NCBI GenBank assembly: GCA_028583605.1
Contig: CM053332.1
Location: 26,116,755-26,180,754 of the forward strand
Source of the DNA: Dastarcus helophoroides
Taxonomy: Eukaryota > Arthropoda > Insecta > Coleoptera > Bothrideridae
Direction: 5' to 3'
Length of the DNA stretch: 64,000 nucleotides
Part shown: one piece after another, positions 9,591 through 21,157 of the stretch
Layout of the letters: each line of letters opens with the position of its first letter
How positions within the stretch are numbered: the first letter of the stretch is position 1
The notes under the pieces: model-generated
What the model was told of the DNA's origin: nothing
Databases searched by the model: none
What the model saw: only the letters and a program-made list of their open reading frames with translations
Translations under genes and position numbers: made by a program

Positions 9591-11640
9591 GATTTTTTTC
9601 TGAAATTTCGACTTTTTTCTTGAATTTCGACTTTTTCCCCAAAATGTCGACTTTTTTCTGGAAGTTTCGACTTTTTTTCTGAAACTTTTTCGAAATGTTA
9701 CAAAGGCGCAGAAAGGACATCGATTAAAAGAAAATGTTATTTTTAGAAATTTCAAGTTTTTTCTCAAATTTCGATTTTAAGCTCGAAATTTCGACTTTTG
9801 TCTCGAAATTTCGACTTTTTTCTTAAATTTCGACCTATTTTCTCAACATTTCGACTTTTTTCTCGAAATTTTGACCTTCTTCTCAAATTTCGATTTTTCC
9901 TCGAAATTTCGTTTTTTTCTCAAATTTCGACTTTTGACCTTAATATCGAACTTTCGACATTTTTCTCGAAATTTCGACTTTAAATTTAAAATTTTGGCTT
10001 TTTTTCTCAAATTACAACTTTTTTCTCGAAATTTTGTTCTTAATATCAAATTTCGACGACTTTTTTCTCGAAATTTCGACTTTAAACTCAAAATTTCAAA
10101 AAAAGTGGAAAACAAGTTGAAAATTCAATTTTTAAAATCGATTTTAAACAATGTTACAAAAGTCTAGATAAAGTACATCGATTAAAAAATGTTATTTTTA
10201 GAAATTTTCGACTTTTCCTCTGATACTTTGATTTTTTCCCAAATTTCGACTTTTTTCTGAAAAATTTCGAATTTTTTCTGGATATTTTAACATTTTCGAA
10301 ATGTTACAAAGGCGTAGAAAAAACATCGATTAGAAAAAAATGTTATTTTTAGAAATTTAGAGTTTTTTTTTCTTAAATTTCAATTTTAAGCTGAACTTTC
10401 GAATTTTTTCTTGAAATTTAGACTTTTTTCTTAATTTCGACTTTTTTTCCCCAATTTCGACCTTTTTTTCGAAATTTTGACTCAAATGTCGATTTTTTTT
10501 TTCTTGAAATTTCGACTTTTTTTCAAATTTCGACTTTTTTCTGAAGTTCTACTTTTTTTCTCGAAATTTAGACTTTTTTTTCTCGAAATTTCGACTTTTT
10601 TCTTAAATTACGACTTTTTTTTTTTCTCAAATTTCGACTTTTTTTCTCAAATTCGACTTTTTTCTCGATTTCGACTTTTTCCAAAATTCGACTTTTATTT
10701 GAATTTCACTTTTCTAAATCCGAAATTTCGACTTTGTCTTTGTTTTTCTGAAATTCGATTTTCAATTACTTTTTTTCTCGAAATTTCGTCTTTTTTGCAA
10801 ATTTCGACTTTTTTCTGAAAGTTTCACTTTTTTTCTCGAAATTTAGACTTTTTTTTTCGAAATTTCGACTTTTTTCTTCAAATTTGACGACTTTTTTTCT
10901 CAAAATTTCGACTTTTTTTTCGAAATTTTGACCTATTCAAAATTTGTTTTTCTCAAATTTCGACTTTTTATTCTCAAGTTTCTACTTTTTTCTCGAAATT
11001 TTGTCTTTTTTGCAAATTTCGACTTTTTTCTTGAAATTTCGACTTTCTTTTCGAAATTTCGACTTTTTTCTCGAAATTTCGACTTTTTTCTTAAATTACG
11101 ATTTTTTTTTCTCAAATTTCGACTTTTTTTTTCGAAATTTTGACCTTTCTATCGAAATTTCTACATTTTTCTCGAAATTTCGACTTTAAACTCAAAATTT
11201 CGACTTTTTTCTTAAAATTCTACTTTTTTCCCGAAATTTTGGCCTTAATACCGAAATTTCGACTTTTTTCGCAAATTTCGACTTTTTTCTTAAATTACGA
11301 CTTTTTTCTCAAAATTTCGACATTTTTCTCGAAATTTCGATTTTAAACATAAAATTTCGACTTTTTTTCTCAAATTTCTACTTTTTTTGACGAAATTTTG
11401 ACCTTAATATCGAAATTTCGACTTTTTTCCCAAATTTCGACTTTTTTCTTAAATTACGACTTTTTTTCTCAGAAATTCCGCTTTTTTCTCGAAATTTTGA
11501 CCTTCTCAAATTTCGTTTTTTTTCGAATCTCGACCTTTTTCTCCATATATTGACCTTAACATAGAAATTTCGGCATTTTTCTTGAAATTTTGACTTTAAA
11601 CTCAAACTTTCGATTTTTTTCTCAAATTTCGACTTTTTTC
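9591..11640 (-). repeat. T-rich array of the 20-bp palindromic-core satellite, inverted block
   Basis: The + strand reads CGACTTTTTTCTCGAAATTT again and again, the reverse complement of the A-rich block to the left. Copies are 19-21 bp with many indels. Numerous Phe/Arg/Asn/Ser-rich frames on + and Lys/Arg-rich frames on - result from the repeat. Strand polarity changes abruptly near 9590. Confidence 0.88.
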
Positions 11641-11642
11641 TT

Positions 11643-11694
11643 TGTTGGGAAAGAGGAGCGGTGGGACGCAACTGTCATCTGCCTAATATAACCA
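11643..11694 (+). repeat. Conserved island (partial copy) within the satellite
   Basis: The sequence GTTGGGAAAGAGGAGCGGTG, then GCAACTGTCATCTGCCTAAT, then ACCATAG is a partial copy of the island that recurs across the window. It is clearly more complex than the surrounding repeat. Confidence 0.65.
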
Positions 11695-11699
11695 TAGCG

Positions 11700-11995
11700 T
11701 ATAGAAATTTCGACTTATTCTCGAAATTTTGAGAAAAAATTCGATATCAAAGTCGAAATTTCGACATTAATCTCGGAATTTTAAGAAAAAAGTAGAAATT
11801 TGAAGAAAAAAGTCGAATTTTGGAGAAAAAAGTCGAATTTTGGGGAAAAAAAGTCGAAATTTCGAGGGTAAAGTCGAAATTTCGAGATTAAAATCGAATT
11901 TCGAGAAAAAGAATCGAAATTTCGAAACAAAATCGAAATTTCGAGAAAAAACTCGAAATCTCTAAAACTATTTTTTTTAATCAATGTCTTTTTCA
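11700..11995 (+). repeat. Short A-rich 20-bp satellite block
   Basis: AAAAGTCGAAATTTCGAG units resume with A-rich + strand polarity immediately after the island and end where the 174-bp satellite begins. Confidence 0.8.
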
Positions 11996-11999
11996 CGTT

Positions 12000-14900
12000 T
12001 TTGTAAAATGTCGAAATTTCTAAATATAATTAAGTCCCAGAGTAATTTCGTTAGCAAATATTGATTCTACGAGTTCAAACTGATCTAACAGTATACACTT
12101 TACGATTATTTAATTTGAAGCTTAGCTGCTATGAAAGGGAGAGACACATAAAAAGCAAAATTTTACCAATTCAGCCACATTGTGGAGACTTTTAGTCTGG
12201 AAACAATAAGTCCTAGGGCCATTTGGTTAGTAAATATCAATTCTACTATTTAAAATTGATGAAAGTAAGTTGTTTCTACAATAAGTTAATTCAAAACTTG
12301 ATTTTTATGGAAGGGAGAGACACAGAAAATGCAAACTAATGTTAATTCAATCATTTGGGGACTTGTGATTTGAAAAGGATAAGTCCTAGAGCAGTTTGGT
12401 TTCCAAATATTGATTCTACGAATGTTAGTTGATCTAAATGTATACATTTTACTATTATTTAGTTCAAATCTTGGGCGCTATGTGCGGGAGAGACACATAA
12501 AAAGCAAAATTATGTCGATTCAACCACTTTGGAGACTGTCAGTCTCAAAAAAATAAGTCTTAGAGTAACTTGGTTAGCAAATATTGATTCTACGAGTGCG
12601 AATTGACCTAAATGTATGCACTTTACTATTATTTAGTTTCAAATTTTGGGCGCTATGGGCGGGAGAGACACGTAAAAAGCAAAATTATGTCAATTCAACC
12701 ACTTTGGAGACTGTCAGTCTCAAAAAAATAAGTCCTAGAGTAACTTGGTAAGCAAATATCGATTCTGCGAGTGTGAATTAATCTAAATGTATACATTTTA
12801 CTATTATTTAGTTCAAATTTTGAGCGCTATGGGCGGGAGAGACACATAAAAACCAAAATTATGTCAATTCAACCACTTTGGAGACTGCTAGTCTCAAAAA
12901 AATAAGTCCTAAAGTAATTTGGGTAGCAAATATCGATTCTATGAGTTCAATTTAATCTAACCGTGTACACTTTACGATTATTTAATTTGAAGCTTAGCTA
13001 CTATGAAAGGGAGAGACACAGAAAACGTAAACTAATGTTAATTCAATCAGTTTGGGGACTTGTGATTTGAAAAGGATAAGTCCTAGAGCAATTTGGTTTG
13101 CAAATATCGATTCTACGAGTATAAATTGATCTAAATATAAACATTTTACTATTATTTAGGTAAAATCTTTGGCGCTGTGGCCAGGAGAGGCACGTAAAAA
13201 GCACATTTATCTCAATTCAACCACTTTAGAGGCTGTTAGTCTCAAAAAAATAAGTCCTAGAGTAACTTGGTTAGCAAATATCGATTCTACGAGTATGAAT
13301 TGATCTAAATATAGACACCTTACCATTATTTAGTTCAAATTTTGGGCGCTATGGGCGGGAGAGACACGTAAAAAGCAAAATTATGTCAATTCAACCACTT
13401 TGGAGACTGTCAGTCTCAAAAAAATAAGTCCTAGAGTAACTTGGTAAGCAAATATCAATTCTGCGAGTGTGAATTAATCTAAATGTATACATTTTACTAT
13501 TATTTAGTTCAAATTTTGAGCGCTATGGGCGGGAGAGACACGTAAAAACCAAAATTATGTCAATTCAACCACTTTGGAGACTGCTAGTCTCAAAAAAATA
13601 AGTCCTAAAGTAATTTGGGTAGCAAATATCGATTCTATGAGTTCAATTTAATCTAACCGTGTACACTTTACGATTATTTAATTTGAAGCTTAGCTACTAT
13701 GAAAGGGAGAGACACAGAAAACGTAAACTAATGTTAATTCAATCAGTTTGGGGACTTATGATTTGAAAAGGATAAGTCCTAGAGCAATTTGGTTTGCAAA
13801 TATCGATTCTACGAGTATAAATTGATCTAAATATAAACATTTTACTATTATTTAGGTAAAATCTTTGGCGCTATGGCCAGGAGAGGCACGTAAAAAGCAC
13901 ATTTATCTCAATTCAACCACTTTAGAGGCTGTTAGTCTCAAAAAAATAAGTCCTAGAGTAACTTGGTTAGCAAGTATCGATTCTACGAGTATGAATTGAT
14001 CTAAATATAGACACCTTACCATTATTTAGTTCAAATTTTGGGCGCTATGGGCGGGAGAGACACGTAAAAAGCAAAATTATGTCAATTCAACCACTTTGGA
14101 GACTGTCAGTCTCAAAAAAATAAGTCCTAGAGTAACTTGGTAAGCAAATATCGATTCTGCGAGTGTGAATTAATCTAAATGTATACATTTTACTATTATT
14201 TAGTTCAAATTTTGAGCGCTATGGGCGGGAGAGACACGTAAAAACCAAAATTATGTCAATTCAACCACTTTGGAGACTGCTAGTCTCAAAAAAATAGGTC
14301 CTAAAGTAATTTGGGTAGCAAATATCGATTCTATGAGTTCAATTTAATCTAACCGTGTACACTTTACGATTATTTAACTTGAAGCTTAGCTACTATGAAA
14401 GGGAGAGACACATAAAAAGGTAAACTAATGTTAATTCAATCAGTTTGGGGACTTATGATTTGAAAAGGATAAGTCCTAGAGCAATTTGGTTTAGCAAATA
14501 TCGATTCTACGAGTATAAATTGATCTAAATATAAACATTTTACTATTATTTAGGTAAAATCTTTGGCGCTGTGGCCAGGAGAGGCACGTAAAAAGCACAT
14601 TTATCTCAATTCAACCACTTTAGAGACTGTTAGTCTCAAAAAAATAAGTCCTAGAGTAACTTGGTTAGCAAATATCGATTCTACGAGTATGAATTGATCT
14701 AAATATAGACACCTTACCATTATTTAGTTTAAATTTTGGGCGCTATGGGCGGGAGAGACACGTAAAAACCAAAAATATGTCAATTCAACCACTTTGGAGA
14801 CTGTCAGTCTCAAGAAAATAAGTCCTAGAGTAACTTGGTAAGCAAATATCGATTCTGCGAGTGTGAATTAATCTAAATGTATACATTTTACTATTATTTA

Positions 14901-16185
14901 GTTCAAATTTTGAGCGCTATGGGCGGGAGAGACACGTAAAAACCAAAATTATGTCAATTCAACCACTTTGGAGACTGCTAGTCTCAAAAAAATAAGTCCT
15001 AAAGTAATTTGGGTAGCAAATATCGATTCTATGAGTTCAATTTAATCTAACCGTGTACACTTTACGATTATTTAATTTGAAGCTTAGCTACTATGAAAGG
15101 GAGAGACACTGAAAAGGTAAACTAATGTTAATTCAATCAGTTTGGGGACTTATGATTTGAAAAGGATAAGTCCTAGAGCAATTTGGTTTACAAATATCGA
15201 TTCTACGAGTATAAATTGATCTAAATATAAACATTTTACTATTATTTAGGTAAAATCTTTGGCGCTGTGGCCAGGAGAGGCACGTAAAAAGCACATTTAT
15301 CTCAATTCAACCACTTTAGAGACTGTTAGTCTCAAAAAAATAAGTCCTAGAGTAACTTGGTTAGCAAATATCGATTCTACGAGTATGAATTGATCTAAAT
15401 ATAGACACCTTACCATTATTTAGTTCAAATTTTGGGCGCTATGGGCGGGAGAGACACGTAAAAACCAAAAATATGTCAATTCAACCACTTTGGAGACTGT
15501 CAGTCTCAAGAAAATAAGTCCTAGAGTAACTTGGTAAGCAAATATCGATTCTGCGAGTGTGAATTAATCTAAATGTATACATTTTACTATTATTTAGTTC
15601 AAATTTTGAGCGCTATGGGCGGGAGAGACACGTAAAAACCAAAATTATGTCAATTCAACCACTTTGGAGACTGCTAGTCTCAAAAAAATAAGTCCTAAAG
15701 TAATTTGGGTAGCAAATATCGATTCTATGAGTTCAATTTAATCTAACCGTGTACACTTTACGATTATTTAATTTGAAGCTTAGCTACTATGAAAGGGAGA
15801 GACACAGAAAACGTAAACTAATGTTAATTCAATCAGATTGGGGTCTTGCGATTTGAAAAAAATAAGTTCTAGAGCAATTTGGTTAGCAAATATCAATTTT
15901 ACGAGTGTGAATTAACCTGAACATGTACTTTTTACCATTATTTAGTTCAAATCTTTGGCGCTATGGCCGGGAGAGACACGTAAAAAGCATAATTATCTCA
16001 ATTCAACCACTTTAGAGACTGTTAGTCTCAAAAAAATAAGTCCTAGAGTAACTTGGTTAGCAAATATCGATTCCACCAGTGTGAATTAACCTAAATGTAT
16101 ACATTCTACCATTATTTAGTTCAAGTGGGCGGGAGAGACACGTAAAAAGCAAAATTATGTCAATGTCTTTCTACGCTTTTCTAAA
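12000..16185 (+). repeat. 174-bp satellite with four-monomer (696-bp) higher-order repeat
   Basis: The word GGGAGAGACAC (or AGGAGAGGCAC) marks each monomer, at 12137, 12313, 12486, 12661, 12835, 13009, 13183, 13357, 13531, 13705, 13879, 14053, 14227, 14401, 14577, 14751, 14925, 15099, 15273, 15447, 15621, 15795, 15969 and 16131. Spacing is almost always 174 bp. Four monomer types recur in fixed order: A (GCTACTATGAAAGGGAGAG), B (TGGCCAGGAGAGGCACG), C (TTGGGCGCTATGGGCGGG) and D (TTGAGCGCTATGGGCGGG). Type A repeats at 13009, 13705, 14401, 15099 and 15795. Edge monomers are more diverged and the last is 12 bp short. No open frame is present. Confidence 0.93.
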
Positions 16186-16302
16186 ATGTCGACTTTGAAC
16201 TCGAAATTTCGACTTTTTTCTCGAAAATTCTACTTTAACCCTGAAATGTCAAGAAAAAAGTCGAAATTATGGGTAATAAAAAATTGAATTTACTGAACGT
16301 AC

Positions 16303-16510
16303 CCTATTGCTAAGTGTCAGTATTAAATCGTAAAAGGGTTGGTGCTTAGAATATAGTCTTATATTTCAAGGGTTCGAGGGTTGGCGAGGCTCAACTGTCA
16401 TATGTACCTATTGCTAAGTGTCAGTATTAAATCGTAAAAGGGTTGGTGCTTAGAATATAGTCTTATATTTCAAGGGTTGGAGGGTTGGCGAGGCTCAACT
16501 GTCATCTTAT
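16303..16510 (+). repeat. 104-bp tandem duplication containing a divergent island
   Basis: CCTATTGCTAAGTGTCAGTA starts at 16303 and again at 16407, and the two 104-bp copies are almost identical up to GGCTCAACTGTCAT. The start (TGAACGTACCCTA) and end (AACTGTCATC ... ACCATAGA) match the window-wide island, so this is a longer variant with different middle sequence. Confidence 0.75.
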
Positions 16511-16893
16511 CTAACCGAACCATAGAATAAGAAATTTCGACTTATCTCGAAAGTTTCGTGGAAAAAAAGTTGAAATTTCGAGATTAAAGCCGAAATTTCG
16601 ACATTATCTATGAAATTTCCTCAAAAAAAGTCGAAATTTGGAGTTTAAAGTAGAAATTTCCACTTTAATCTCGTAATTTCCAGTTTAAACTTCATATTTC
16701 TAAATATATTTTTAAAAATGGATGCTCATTCTGCATCTTCGTAAAAAAACCAAAAATACATAAATAAAAAACAAAGCAGAAAATTAATATGTATCGGATC
16801 TTTTTAATTAGGAATAAATAATTAAAATGTAAATATTAGTGTTTGAAATCCAAGATAAAATTTTCAAAATTAAACTACAATAGTAGATATATC
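16511..16893. other. Satellite remnants and unique AT-rich intron
   Basis: A few TCGAAATTTCGA-type units persist to about 16700. AT-rich sequence without recognisable features follows up to the foldback element. Confidence 0.5.
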
Positions 16894-17267
16894 AGGGGGA
16901 TTCTGCGCCAAATGTCACAGAACAACTACTTGTCTAATAGTTGGTTTTACGTGTCTAGCAGTTGATTTCAGTTGTACAGCTACTTGTCTAACAAGTTGTA
17001 CAGCTACTTGTCTAACAAGTTGTACAGCTACTTGTCTAACAAGTTGTACAGCTACTTGTCTAACAAGTTGTACAGCTACTTGTCTAACAAGTTGTACAGC
17101 TACTTGTCTAATAGTTGATTTCAGTTGGACAGTTACTTGTCTAACAGTTGGTTAGTTGTTAATAACTACTTGGTTAGACAACTAGCTGTCCAACTGAAAC
17201 CAACTGTTAGACAAGTAGTTGTTCTGTGACCTCATTTGGCGCAGAATCCCCTGATATATCTACTTAC
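16894..17267. mobile_element. Foldback or MITE-like element with long inverted termini and internal 24-bp repeats
   Basis: The left end (GATATATCAGGGGGATTCTG, then CGCCAAATG, CACAGAACAACTACTTGTCT) is repeated inverted at the right end, where the + strand reads AGACAAGTAGTTGTTCTGTG ... CAGAATCCCCTGATATATC. The inverted arms are about 65 bp with few differences. The interior holds about six copies of a 24-bp unit, GTTGTACAGCTACTTGTCTA plus ACAA, at about 16977-17110. No transposase is present and no clean target duplication could be defined, because the flanks themselves continue the palindrome. Confidence 0.75.
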
Positions 17268-17830
17268 AATGTTTCTATTTACTACGAGATGGCACGGAGC
17301 ACATGTTTAACTTGGCTGTAAATTGTGGAGCTGTGCGTAAAATAATATTGATGAATTACTTAACAAACACGACATCAAACAAGACTTTTAAGTTTATTTT
17401 TAATTACAAAACGACGACAGTGTTTATTATTTAAAATATATCGTGCGAAATAAACGTATGTCGCGTGCTTACTGCGTAATTATCAGCTGCATCAAGTTTT
17501 CTAATAAATGGTTCGCGTTAATCAATATTTGCTGCTAATAAATTATGTGGAAAACACAACTTGAACATTTACTTATTCATTTGGAAGATCTCTTAGTGTT
17601 AGAAGTGTCCCATCGAAGCCTATGGTAGATTTTGGGTGGAAGGGAGTAAATGAGTACTTTAATACATGGATCATACAACCCTCCAAGCTTGGTCCTCTCA
17701 AAATTTTTGGGCCCAACTCTAATTGTTCTCTTATCTTTGAGGTACAACACTGGGGGACTCCCCAGAGCTGCACCAAACCGTGTTTCCTTTTTTTCTCTCT
17801 ATACTACTACTACTACTACCACTTTAATAC
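17268..17830. other. Intron 5 sequence of unknown origin, possible mobile-element debris
   Basis: Frames of 67-77 aa occur on both strands at 17573-17859, with non-repetitive composition. I do not recognise a domain. A short (TAC)n run precedes the LTR-like block. It may be internal sequence of the same element (inference). Confidence 0.35.
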
Positions 17831-18188
17831 TGTTGCGCGTTATCGGTTCGAATGATTAATACGCCGTGAATTGTAACCACTTTATTTCAAAACTCGGAAC
17901 ACTACACTGTTTAATTAACCAACTTGTTTATTGAATTCTAACTAACTTGACTAACTGACGCTAAGGGAAAGACTACCGCCTTATATAAGTCCCTCTTCGG
18001 GTTCTAGAAAATCCAACAGATAAGACCGAAATTTCTGGAGCGCTTATCTGCCGTTTCATTTATTATCGCAGCCGCTTTCCCTCATCAAATTTTCTAGAAA
18101 ATTCCCAACTAAACTTTACTGTTTGTTACAATACGATTCTGGTATAATTCTTAAGAGTTACCAGAGACTAAATAGACTGAACCTAACA
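17831..18188 (-). mobile_element. LTR-like segment (358 bp, TGTT...AACA)
   Basis: The segment starts TGTTGCGCG and ends CCTAACA, giving the TG...CA termini of an LTR on either strand. Read on the minus strand it has CTTATATAAGG (TATA-like), downstream Inr-like sequence and GAAATAAAG (possible poly(A) signal) in LTR order. Five-base flanks (AATAC and CGGTA) do not match, so it is not a clean solo LTR. No reverse transcriptase or integrase is seen nearby. Confidence 0.45.
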
Positions 18189-18782
18189 CGGTAAGCAGTG
18201 AAGCCAGTTGAAAGCCTGGCGAAAGCCTAGCTCCATCTAGCTCGCAATGCCCTCTTATTATTTGACAGACCTTTGCGAAGATAACATCGGTTTTTTTTTA
18301 AAGAAAATGGGCTGTAAATATGGGGAAGTGTATTGTGGATCATTGTTGAAACCTCAGTGAACACATTAGTGAAGGAAAATCAAGAGTTTCATTCTTTGGG
18401 TAGGTAAAAATAAAATATATAAATATTCAATTATCGGCGTGCGCGCGTCGCCATTTCACTGCAATCATGACGTGTTTACAGCACCGGCTTAACAATATTG
18501 TACACAGGCGTCGCGTATTGAAAGAAAATTATTTTACTATTAAACCAAGATGTCTTTGAAAATAGTTCTCCTGAACTTTTACCAAAAAACACTTATAAAA
18601 ATTATCCTATTGGTCCAAAAGCCCCTAATTCTAAAGTTTCATCTAAATCGTTAGAACCGTTACGCGGCAAGTTTCGTATTTATAAATTTTACTTAATCCA
18701 ACCATATCAAAGAGTAGTGGAATTCACCTCCCCACTTCCCCGGATTTTAGCTTCAACTGTACGCATGAGACAACATTGAAAC
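18189..18782. other. Non-coding intron 5 sequence
   Basis: No repeats or coding features are recognised. A local G+C-richer stretch (GGCGTGCGCGCGTCGCC) occurs near 18437. Confidence 0.4.
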
Positions 18783-18834
18783 GTTCAGTCTATTTAGTCT
18801 CTGAGAGTTACTTTATGATGTATTGTAACATTCC
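18783..18834 (+). mobile_element. LTR-end fragment abutting the exon 6 acceptor
   Basis: GTTCAGTCTATTTAGTCTCT ... GTATTGTAACA matches, in inverse orientation, the end of the LTR-like block at about 18125-18182. It stops within 10 bp of the acceptor CCCCCACCTAG (18833-18843). TTGTAAC at its end is a plausible branch-site sequence. Confidence 0.5.
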
Positions 18835-18843
18835 CCCACCTAG

Positions 18844-19052
18844 GTGTCCAAAACGACATGCAGAAGCTCATCAAAATTCAAGAACAACAAAAGAAAAAGC
18901 TCGAAGCAGAATTAGACAGCTTCTACATCGAAACCAACAAGCAGAAGAAAGCCATCAGCAAACTCGAGCGCGAACGAGATCGTCTATCCGAAGAACAAAT
19001 AGATTTGACCAAACAAGTCGAGGAAACCATGGAGCAAGTCAAACTGAAAAAG
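18844..19052 (+). CDS. CFAP58: CFAP58 exon 6 (aa 411-480)
   Basis: The acceptor CCCACCTAG at 18843 completes the split Gly codon of exon 5 and gives VQNDMQKLIKIQEQQKKKLE. KLERERDRLSEEQIDLTKQV aligns with the HLEKERDRYINQASDLTQKV block of the human protein. The donor is AAG|GTTTCA at 19053 in phase 0; it is weak, but the frame and family match support it. Confidence 0.88.
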
Positions 19053-19103
19053 GTTTCAATACAAAAATGACCCTCAGCTGTGATTTTCAATGTTACGTTT
19101 CAG

Positions 19104-19375
19104 GCGCAAGTCTTCGACCTGAAAAAGTCGTTAAGCGAACAACAGAATAAGTTCAGAATGCAACAGAACCTATTCGACGTGATTAGGGCAGATAGAAACG
19201 CGCTACAGAAGCAGTTGCAGGAAGCCACTGCGGAATGCGGCGAATTGAGGAAGAAGCTAAAGATTACGTCGCACCAAACCGAGCAGCTGAAAGAAGATAT
19301 CGCGATGAAGGAATCCGAAATGATTAAAGAGGAGAACTTCCTGAGAAAGGTGACCAAAGAGAAAGAATACTTGAG
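19104..19375 (+). CDS. CFAP58: CFAP58 exon 7 (aa 481-571)
   Basis: The exon follows the acceptor ACGTTTCAG. The coiled coil AQVFDLKKSLSEQQNKFRMQ, FDVIRADRNALQKQLQEA and KLKITSHQTEQLKEDIAMKE tracks human CFAP58 block by block. The donor is AG|GTAAGA at 19376, leaving two bases of an Arg codon. The following intron is 76 bp. Confidence 0.92.
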
Positions 19376-19451
19376 GTAAGAACCACTTTGGGCGCTACCC
19401 CATCAGTAATAGGTGATAGTGACGCATTCAGATGCTATTTGTTGTCTTCAG

Positions 19452-19548
19452 GGCCGAACTCAATAGCGCCAATGAGCAAATCAAACACCTAAAGGGCGAC
19501 ATTCAGCAAATGAGCGAGGAAGAAACCAGGTTACACCAAACCATAATG
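19452..19548 (+). CDS. CFAP58: CFAP58 exon 8 (aa 571-603)
   Basis: This is a 97-bp exon after the acceptor TTGTCTTCAG. It completes Arg and encodes AELNSANEQIKHLKGDIQQM, SEEETRLHQTIM. The donor is ATG|GTAGCT at 19549 in phase 0. The next intron is 52 bp. Confidence 0.88.
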
Positions 19549-19600
19549 GTAGCTTCCGTAAAATTCCATTTTATTCCGTTACAATTATTTCTTGATTTAG

Positions 19601-20034
19601 AAAAACGAAAAACTAATTCGCGAACAAGCCAAAGATTTGGAACAATTGATGAACGAAAGAGATATTTTGGGCTCGCAACTCGTCCGAAGGAACGACGAGA
19701 TCGCTCTGGCGCACGAGAAAATCAACATACTTCAGTCGACCCTGCAGAAAGGTCAAGCGCAATACGAGCAAAGATTGGAGGATATTAAGTTGTTGAAGAT
19801 TGAAATCAAACGTTTGCGACAGGAGAAGTTGCTGTTGACGAAATCCGCCGACAATATGGCCGATTTGAGGCAGGAGGTTTTCCATTTGGAAAGGGATTTG
19901 ACTCGGGCTAGGCTGAAATGTCGAGCTTTGGAGGAGGAGGTGCAGAATCCGCTCAACGTCCACCGCTGGAGAAAGCTGGAGGGGTCCGACCCCGAAGTTT
20001 TGGATCTGCTGCAGAAGATACAGATTTTACAAAA
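19601..20034 (+). CDS. CFAP58: CFAP58 exon 9 (aa 604-748), most conserved part
   Basis: The exon follows the acceptor TTGATTTAG. It contains the family's strongest signatures: MNERDILGSQLVRRNDEIAL, QYEQRLEDIKLLKIEIKRLR, CRALEEEVQNPLNVHRWRKL and EGSDPEVLDLLQKIQ. The 'NPLNVHRWRKLE.SDP' motif is nearly identical in human CFAP58 and makes the assignment secure. The donor is AA|GTACGT at 20035 with a split codon. Confidence 0.95.
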
Positions 20035-21157
20035 GTACGTAGTAATCAGCAGGAATGGAAAAGTACGTAAATTGACAATATGTCAAAAATGATATTTCCA
20101 AGCCAACTGTACTCTATTTTGTGGTTCTGTTAACCTTGAACGTGTGAAAGTCTATGATTACATGACTGATTGTGAGAGAGTTGATTAAATTTATTTAGTC
20201 AACTCTTTCACGATCTGTCATGTAATAATATCCTGCGAGTAAAAGTCTGGTTTGATTAACAAATAACTTTAATAATTACACACTAAATTACAATTAAATT
20301 TACTATTGGTCGCCAACATCGTCAACCTCGATGCATCAGTGTCGTTTGTTTTGTTTTCTGATTCCTGGCTTCCTTCATTTGAATTATTGAGTCGACGCGC
20401 AGTAGCGAGACTGTTCTAAAACGCAATACTTTATTTATTTATCGTATGACCTATCAATTAGAGTTTATTACAAATGTATGTCTAAATGTCTATATTATAA
20501 ACAATACTTTGCGAGCGTGTCATAGATCTGACACAGTATCAGATCTATGGAGCGTGTGCAGTTGTCAAATTGACGTTTGACTAACCACAGAATATAAATT
20601 CATTCATAGATATACCACACAACCTAAATTTGTTCGCTGGATCGGAAAATGCCAGTAGTGACACCTACGTTAAAGTGTATTCTACTACGAAGAATAACCT
20701 ACCATGAAGAATAACGTTAATATTGACTTCTGTTACCTTTCTTGATTTCAAATTTGTTATGTCAGCTCGTCTATAAGTTATTACATTTGACAGATATAAG
20801 GAGCATAGAAAATCAACCCAGTAACTGCGTTATCTAATCAAAATTCCACTAAAAAAAAATCTGAAATTATGTAACTTGCGATCTAGGGCAATTAACCGAT
20901 CACGTTGCCTTCCCTTCCATCAAACATTAACCAGCTAAACTACAATAGTCCACACTGCGAGATTTTCTACAGCCTATAAAACAATTGCATAAGTAAATCT
21001 CGCTTGGAATATTGTACAACGCAGCATAAAAAATATGTATGCATTTTTTTTATTATTATTATTACACCGAGCGACTAAGGCGTATAAAAGGCCATCTACT
21101 TTCGAGGTCGACATTATATAACCCCGCATTAACGATATATAAAATGATTTTGTACAG
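20035..21157 (+). other. CFAP58 intron 9 with two hairpins
   Basis: This 1.1-kb intron is AT-rich and mostly unique. Inverted repeats: arms 20157-20184 and 20199-20226 (25 of 28 positions complementary), and perfect 11-bp arms 20521-20531 and 20539-20549 (CATAGATCTGA). They may be remnants of small foldback elements. No gene is seen. Confidence 0.6.

Noticed and set aside
9798..11346. Open frames encoding repeated RNFDF/FSKFRLF peptides
   Set aside because: They are satellite translations that appear in every T-rich block of the window in various frames; not genes.
17831..18188. Clean solo LTR
   Set aside because: The TG...CA ends and TATA-like site fit, but the flanking five bases do not match, so it is reported only as LTR-like.
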